A DNA stretch of 11,818 bases, from the NCBI GenBank assembly GCA_031278735.1, contig JAITJU010000001.1, positions 1-11,818 on the forward strand, read 5' to 3'. Numbering within the stretch: the first letter of the stretch is position 1; each line of letters opens with the position of its first letter. The position numbers were made by a program, and so were the translations under genes. Shown here piece after piece: positions 7,738 through 11,818 of the stretch. The notes beneath the pieces were generated by a model. That model was not told where the DNA came from and ran no database searches. It saw only the letters and a program-made list of their open reading frames with translations. Origin of the DNA: Zoogloeaceae bacterium (GTDB lineage Bacteria > Pseudomonadota > Gammaproteobacteria > Burkholderiales > Rhodocyclaceae).

Positions 7738-8078
7738 CGCGCTTCCTCCCGCGTTTTCATCTCGTCGAGTTCCTTCATCAGTTTCTCGAAGTCCCGGTCG
7801 ATGTTCGCCATGCGGCGCTCGTTGCAGGCGTCGCACCAGAAGCGCCCGCGATCCGGACGCGTAACCGGCGCGCCGCACCAGATGCAGCGCGGCTGCCGCA
7901 CGACGGCGACGCGGCATCTGTGGTGCAGCGTCGTCTCCTCGCTGTCGCCATACCGCAAGACCACGGGCGCGCTGCCCTTTGGCGGCTCCCCCCGCCGGAC
8001 GAAAGTGTAGGTCTCGCCGGTGCGCAGAAGAAGAAACCGATCCCCCGGCTTCAAGTCTCGCAAAAAACGCTTCTTCAT
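7734..8078 (-). CDS. Small zinc-ribbon protein of mobile element
   Basis: This is a 114-residue protein whose family I do not recognise. Residues 1-60 contain LKPGDRFLLLRTGETYTFVRR, which suggests a small beta-barrel like those in many short phage proteins. Residues 65-85 form a zinc ribbon, with C65-x2-C68 and, 13 residues later, C82-x2-C85. The tail from about 90 is charged and helical, possibly a short coiled coil. The ATG at 8078 overlaps the TGA of the upstream AlpA-like gene (TGATG), and a strong GGGAGG lies seven bases before it, so translation is coupled. A GTG one codon earlier is less likely. It is the last gene of the operon, tail-to-tail with the integrase. Binding of nucleic acid or of another element protein is plausible, but the function is unknown. 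Confidence 0.8.
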   Translation of the reverse strand: MKKRFLRDLKPGDRFLLLRTGETYTFVRRGEPPKGSAPVVLRYGDSEETTLHHRCRVAVVRQPRCIWCGAPVTRPDRGRFWCDACNERRMANIDRDFEKLMKELDEMKTREEAR

Positions 8079-8293
8079 CACGCCGCCTCCCGGTAACGTT
8101 CTACCCAGGCTTCCACGTCATCCGCCTTCCAGCGGGCGTGGGACATCCCGCCCAGGCCGTTGGGCAACCGGATTGGCGCCGGGAACGTCGGCGCCGCCAC
8201 AAAACGGCGCGCCACCTTCGGCGCGAGGTTCAAATATCGCGCCACTTCCTCCAGCCGCCACAGCGGGCGAACCTCAGTCTCCTGTCTTTTCAC
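8078..8293 (-). CDS. AlpA-like excisionase/transcription regulator
   Basis: This 71-residue protein has a MerR/AlpA-type winged helix-turn-helix. LWRLEEVARYLNLAPKVARRFV carries the HTH (split here as LWRLEEVARYLN, then LAPKVARRFV). FPAPIRLPNGLGGMSHARW and DDVEAWVERY match the usual wing and last helix of AlpA and Xis proteins. In P4-like satellites and prophages such proteins activate the integrase gene or bend DNA for excision. I chose the GTG start at 8293 because GGAGG (8306-8302) lies eight bases upstream. An ATG at 8317 has no ribosome site. With this start the gene overlaps the end of the primase gene by 20 bases, and its TGA overlaps the next ATG. Its place between the replication gene and the integrase fits a switch controlling excision. 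Confidence 0.85.
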   Translation of the reverse strand: MKRQETEVRPLWRLEEVARYLNLAPKVARRFVAAPTFPAPIRLPNGLGGMSHARWKADDVEAWVERYREAA

Positions 8294-11200
8294 CGTCTGT
8301 TCCTCCTTCGTTTGCATTTTTCGTGGCGCCAGGAAAGGCCACCACGTTGTTTTCAACCAGTTCGACGCGCCGCCGCCTGCCGTCCTCCGCCGTGAGCACG
8401 TGCTCCAGTCGGGCGCAGTCCAGCGTGTAGCCGCGTATCTGCGTGGCGTCCGCGCCGCGCACCCCTTTCTCCAGCACAACACGATCTGGCGCGATGACGT
8501 GCAGCGCCTGCATCTCTTGCAGAACGGAACGACGGTGCGCACTGTTCTCCACGCACCACGTCATGAACGACTGCGCTGTGAACGCGATCTGGCGAACGTC
8601 ATGCACGTAGCGACCCGTGAGCGGATAACGCGCCGCGTGATTCAACGCGATATTCGCGACGCCGCCCTGGGCGCGCAGGTCGCCCCAGGTGTCCGTGCGC
8701 AGGATGGTCGCGCTCGTGTCCGCGATGTACTTCGCCAGGCATTGCGCCGGTGTGCGATTCGTCTCCTCGATGTGCGCGCGGCATCGCTCCAGCGTTTCGC
8801 GGAACACCGCCGTGATGCGCTCCGCCGGAACCAGCGCGAAATCCTTGACGCCCGTCTCTTGCTCGACGGCGCGGGCGAGCACGACTTGCGTAAACAGAAT
8901 CGACGCCAGCGCCGCCCCCAGGTAACGCTCGTCGCCGCGCAGCGCGAACTTCTGCATCACGCGCGCCCGAATGCTCGTCGCCAGCGGGAACACGGCGTCC
9001 CAGTGGGTGAGCGCCCAGCGCGCCATCAGGAGCGTGGTCGCGCCCGCGGCCTTTTGTACTACCGCCGTCGCCTCCTGCACCAACGCAACGTCCGGCTGCG
9101 AGGGCAGCACCGGCACGTCGAATTCGAGAATGCGCAGTTGCTCCGCGGTGCGCCCGCCGTTTACTTTCGTCACGGCGTCTCGTATCGACGTGTTCGACGT
9201 GAGGATGGTCGTGAGCGCCCAGCGCATTGTCGTGTTCATCGCCACGCGGCCTTCCTGCGTTGCCCTGGGTTTGTTCACGCCGTTGACGGCCAGGTACGCC
9301 AGTGTAGCTAACGCTTCCGGGTCGGCGCCGGTCTGCTCGTCCAGCACTTGCGGCAGACTGTTGTAGAGCGCCATCCGCGCCGTCATCGCCACGACGGAGC
9401 CGCCGGTTGTTCCCAGCGCGCCGGAGACCATCGTGGATACGTCCGACGCCAACTGCAACCCCAGCATGGCCGCGACCGTCTTGCCGGTGCCGGAACTCGG
9501 CGAGCACAGCGCGATGAGGGCGCCGCCGCCGGGCAAGGTGCGCGCCGCGTCATTCGCGGGCGCGTCGTTCATGAAGAGCATGTTCTGCGACGCCACCGCC
9601 GACAGCAACGCGAACTGCAAGGGCGCGTTTTCCTCCGACGGGTACAGCCGCTTCAGCACGTCCGCCACCGGCAGGAGCGACTTCGCCAGCCGCCGCCACG
9701 CCGAATCCGGGTAGTGCCCGTCCGCTCCCAGCGGCGTGCCCTGCACCGCCGGAACGGACAGGGCGGACGCCGCCGCGCGGGTGTAGGCCACGGGCGCCAG
9801 CGGGCGCAGACGCCCAGCGGCATCCACCGCCAGCGCGCCGTGGGCGAAGATGGGCTTGCCGTCCTGCGCGTATTGAAAACCAAAGCAGTCCCGCGCCGTC
9901 AAAGGCTCCGCGCGCTTTCGTATCAAGGCTTCCAAGGCCATAACGTAATCCCTCAAAAAAACGGTCGCGGCAACGCGCGCGCCGGTGTAGTGCAGCCCCA
10001 GTGTGGCGAGGAACTTCACCAGCGTCGCCGCGTCCGCCAGCGCCGTGGCGTCCAGCGTCGCGTCGCGCCAGTCGTTCGCCGCCGCGCGGTAACGCACGAT
10101 CAGCAGACTGGGCGCGGCGCTCGAATCCAGCCCCGCCGACACCCACTCGCGCAGGTAGAATAACCCCAGCAGCAGCGGGCGCGCCCTCGGCGCATCCTCG
10201 TCGCCCTTTTCTCCGGGCGGCGTCACCCACAGGCTGGGACGCCCGGCGATGACGCCGACGGAGTACTTGCCCAGCGCGTGCAGCGACGCCAGGTCGGGGA
10301 AGTCTTCCGGCAGCGGGTCAGCCTCGATGACCGACGCGGGCGCAACCTCCGACGCCGCCAGGGTGAACTCCGGCGACAGCCCCGGCGCGACGCTGACCAC
10401 CGACGCCGCCAGCGCCGCGACCTCCTCCACCGGGAGCGGCGGGGTGAATCGCTCGGCGTTGGCGGCAAGGAGCGCGTCGCGCAGCGCGTCCGGGTCGTGC
10501 CAGCGGGCGTCCGCGCCGCCCCACAACGACCGGCCATAGGCGAAGAGCGTGTTGTTGCGGCTGCCCTCGCCCACCGACGCGGGCAGGATGAAGCCGCAGC
10601 TTACGTCCGCCGACACATCCGCCACCGGACGCGGCGCGCCCAGCGAGAACTCCGGCGCCATAACCGGCAGCGCCGACGACGCTGTCGCACCAACGCTAAC
10701 GGCGCGGGCGTCCCCCTCGATGGGCGGCCAGAGTTCCGTGAGCGCGTAACGCCCGCCAAAGTCCACCGCGCGCACCGCGGCGCCGTTCCAATGCAGCGCG
10801 CCCGGTGGGCGCAGGAGCCTCGTTGCGTCGCCCGTGCAGGCGTCGTCATGGTCAAACCCATGCGTCGCGGACAAGACCGCCAGCGCGCGGGCGTGCGGCG
10901 TCCAGTCCTCCGGCGTTATGTCGTGGGTCAGACACCAGTAAACGTGCAGACCGCGCCCGCTCGACACCTTGATGGACGGACGCGGCAGCCGCGCCGCGCG
11001 GACAAAGCCCGCCAGCGCGCGCTCCGCGTCTTCCCGCGCGGCGTAGGGCTTGCCTTCGCCGCAGTCGATGTCCAGATGAAAACAGCGCCGCGCGCGCACG
11101 TTGCCGCGCGTTCGCCCGCCGTAGGCGCTGCCCGCCTCCACGAACGCGGCGGTGGCGTGATACCAGTTAGATTCACTGGATAACGTGCCAGCCGCCGCAT

Positions 11201-11357
11201 CCAGCGCGGCGTGGTCGGCAAACCAGAGATGCCGCGCCGGGGGCGGGCGCACGGATGCCGCCCTGGCGGATTCCTTCTCCGCTGGCGTGGGCAGCCGCAC
11301 CAGGCAAAAGAATCCCGACGCGGGCAACGTTGCCCGAAAGAACGCGGACGCGTCCAT
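8274..11357 (-). CDS. AEP primase fused to DUF927-type helicase
   Basis: This is a 1027-residue replication protein, probably making primers and unwinding DNA for the element. The N-terminal archaeo-eukaryotic primase domain (about 1-200) shows HLDIDCG with D96 and D98, SSGRGLHVYW with H138, and DACTGDATRLLRPPG (172-186), the three motifs expected for metal binding and nucleotide contact. A variable Ala/Pro-rich linker follows (about 215-355). The C-terminal half resembles DUF927 helicases: a P-loop SPSSGTGKT ending K626-T627, Walker B LPQVLDE with D673-E674, then RWALTTILTSNTS, where a sensor segment is expected. The first P-loop position is Pro rather than Gly/Ala. The ATG at 11357 has AGGAG at ideal spacing. 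It starts 15 bases after the HTH gene and overlaps the AlpA-like gene. The domain order matches replication proteins of phage satellites and prophages. The helicase family name is from motif pattern, not a search. Confidence 0.88.
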   Translation of the reverse strand: MDASAFFRATLPASGFFCLVRLPTPAEKESARAASVRPPPARHLWFADHAALDAAAGTLSSESNWYHATAAFVEAGSAYGGRTRGNVRARRCFHLDIDCGEGKPYAAREDAERALAGFVRAARLPRPSIKVSSGRGLHVYWCLTHDITPEDWTPHARALAVLSATHGFDHDDACTGDATRLLRPPGALHWNGAAVRAVDFGGRYALTELWPPIEGDARAVSVGATASSALPVMAPEFSLGAPRPVADVSADVSCGFILPASVGEGSRNNTLFAYGRSLWGGADARWHDPDALRDALLAANAERFTPPLPVEEVAALAASVVSVAPGLSPEFTLAASEVAPASVIEADPLPEDFPDLASLHALGKYSVGVIAGRPSLWVTPPGEKGDEDAPRARPLLLGLFYLREWVSAGLDSSAAPSLLIVRYRAAANDWRDATLDATALADAATLVKFLATLGLHYTGARVAATVFLRDYVMALEALIRKRAEPLTARDCFGFQYAQDGKPIFAHGALAVDAAGRLRPLAPVAYTRAAASALSVPAVQGTPLGADGHYPDSAWRRLAKSLLPVADVLKRLYPSEENAPLQFALLSAVASQNMLFMNDAPANDAARTLPGGGALIALCSPSSGTGKTVAAMLGLQLASDVSTMVSGALGTTGGSVVAMTARMALYNSLPQVLDEQTGADPEALATLAYLAVNGVNKPRATQEGRVAMNTTMRWALTTILTSNTSIRDAVTKVNGGRTAEQLRILEFDVPVLPSQPDVALVQEATAVVQKAAGATTLLMARWALTHWDAVFPLATSIRARVMQKFALRGDERYLGAALASILFTQVVLARAVEQETGVKDFALVPAERITAVFRETLERCRAHIEETNRTPAQCLAKYIADTSATILRTDTWGDLRAQGGVANIALNHAARYPLTGRYVHDVRQIAFTAQSFMTWCVENSAHRRSVLQEMQALHVIAPDRVVLEKGVRGADATQIRGYTLDCARLEHVLTAEDGRRRRVELVENNVVAFPGATKNANEGGTDGEKTGD
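8302..8306 (-). promoter_or_regulatory. Ribosome binding site fixing a GTG start
   Basis: GGAGG on the minus strand lies eight bases before GTG 8293. It is inside the last codons of the primase-helicase gene. It decides between the GTG start and the unsupported ATG at 8317 for the AlpA-like gene. Confidence 0.7.
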
Positions 11358-11372
11358 AGCTGCTCCTAATGG

Positions 11373-11699
11373 TCATTGTTCTTGCTGATTTGGCGCCGAC
11401 GCGTCATCACACAACAGCATCTTGAGGACGGCAAACCGCTCCTCGCGGCGGAGCCGCACGGGCAGCACGCCTGACTGCAACAAGGCATACGCCCTTCGCG
11501 CCGCCGCGAAAAGCCGCGGCTCGACATCCCCCGCCGGCGGGTGCCGACAGGACTGCCAGTTGTAGATGGTCATGCGCGACCTGCCCAGCAGACGCGCTAG
11601 GTCTGCCGTGCGCACCCCGGCGGCGGACAACGCCAACATGGCGGTGCGCACCCGGCGGGCGCCGTCGCTCGCGGGCGTAGTGGCGTGGGCGTCAGTCAT
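11373..11699 (-). CDS. Small helix-turn-helix protein upstream of primase
   Basis: This 108-residue protein of unknown family has one clear DNA-binding element. VRTADLARLLGRSRMTIYNW (29-48) reads as a helix-turn-helix, with DLARLLG as first helix and RSRMTIYNW as recognition helix. The remainder is helical and Arg-rich, with PRLFAAARRAYALLQSGVLP (61-80), and ends in a polar tail. I chose ATG 11699. It has GGGAGGG four bases upstream and overlaps the preceding stop (ATGACTGA), a usual coupling arrangement. ATG 11720 is the alternative, adding seven residues. It may bind the element's origin or repress the operon. Position directly before the primase favours a replication-control role, but this is inference. 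Confidence 0.75.
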   Translation of the reverse strand: MTDAHATTPASDGARRVRTAMLALSAAGVRTADLARLLGRSRMTIYNWQSCRHPPAGDVEPRLFAAARRAYALLQSGVLPVRLRREERFAVLKMLLCDDASAPNQQEQ

Positions 11700-11818
11700 C
11701 GAACCCTCCCAGGAGGTCATCCAGTCCCGCCAGCAGCGGGTCGCCCGCCGCAGGATCCGCTGGAGCGTCCGGGGCGGCGGCAGGCGCAGCGGCAGGGGTA
11801 GGAGCGGGAGCAGCGGCG
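11692..11818 (-). CDS. C-terminal end of Ala/Pro-rich protein with acidic tail (partial)
   Basis: The frame is open from the right edge (first full codon 11817-11815) to TGA at 11694-11692 and gives 41 residues. The visible part starts with an Ala/Pro-rich linker (AAAPAPTPAAAPAAAPDAP) and ends DPLLAGLDDLLGGFDD. A flexible linker followed by an acidic tip with hydrophobic residues recalls ssDNA-binding proteins, whose tails recruit partner enzymes. However, the last residues are FDD, not the standard DDDIPF ending. Other phage recombination or replication proteins could end alike. The stop overlaps the start of the HTH gene by eight bases, which supports this being a real gene of the same operon. 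The N-terminal domain is outside the window. Confidence 0.7.
   Translation of the reverse strand, partial: AAAPAPTPAAAPAAAPDAPADPAAGDPLLAGLDDLLGGFDD

Noticed and set aside
6766..7917. 383-codon minus-strand frame opposite the integrase
   Set aside because: The integrase frame carries all catalytic residues; this one is its shadow.
8294..8542. Longer AlpA-like frame reaching 8542, or starting at ATG 8317
   Set aside because: It would be read from within the primase-helicase gene and has no ribosome site at 8317 or 8542. GGAGG favours GTG 8293.
8160..11183. Three long plus-strand frames (8160-9311, 9348-10163, 10278-11183)
   Set aside because: All lie antisense within the primase-helicase gene, are Arg-rich and lack recognisable domains.
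7738..11818. Second copy of the tRNA-Leu 3' end (right att site)
   Set aside because: By eye I found no repeat of GGTTCGACTCC or the acceptor end here, so the right boundary is taken to lie outside the window.

Overview
The window joins two different stretches of DNA at a tRNA-Leu(CAG) gene (6503-6587). The left part looks like ordinary proteobacterial chromosome. Its gene set (an Mla-type lipid transporter with a STAS-fused permease, Ppx/GppA and RNase R) and moderately high G+C suggest a beta- or gammaproteobacterium, more likely beta. That placement is an inference; nothing in the window fixes the species.

Left to right: (1) 1-73 is a (CAGG)n tetranucleotide tract with 15 perfect copies at 14-73, cut by the window edge. 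(2) 74-625 holds no convincing gene but is full of hairpin-forming intergenic repeats. (3) 626-4025 is a tight minus-strand run: ppx/gppA, then an MlaE-type permease, then an MlaF-type ATPase. No MCE/MlaD gene follows inside the window. (4) 4158-6476 is rnr (RNase R), also minus strand. (5) tRNA-Leu lies head-to-head with rnr. Its consensus-like promoter sits across the rnr translation start.

From about 6588 to the right edge the DNA becomes visibly richer in G+C and the content is that of an integrated mobile element using the tRNA-Leu gene. A tyrosine recombinase reads away from the tRNA. It is preceded by four short TGGCAC/GTGCCA repeats that overlap its probable promoter. Convergent to it is a tightly packed, translationally coupled minus-strand operon. 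In transcription order it encodes an Ala/Pro-rich protein with an acidic C-terminal tail (cut by the edge), a small HTH protein, a 1027-residue AEP primase/DUF927-type helicase fusion, an AlpA-like regulator and a small zinc-ribbon protein. Its stop codon shares a CTAG with the integrase stop.

Integrase, AlpA-like regulator and primase-helicase together form the core of P4-like or PICI-like phage satellites and related integrative elements. No capsid, packaging, toxin or defence gene is seen. The right end of the element, its second att site and any cargo lie beyond position 11818.
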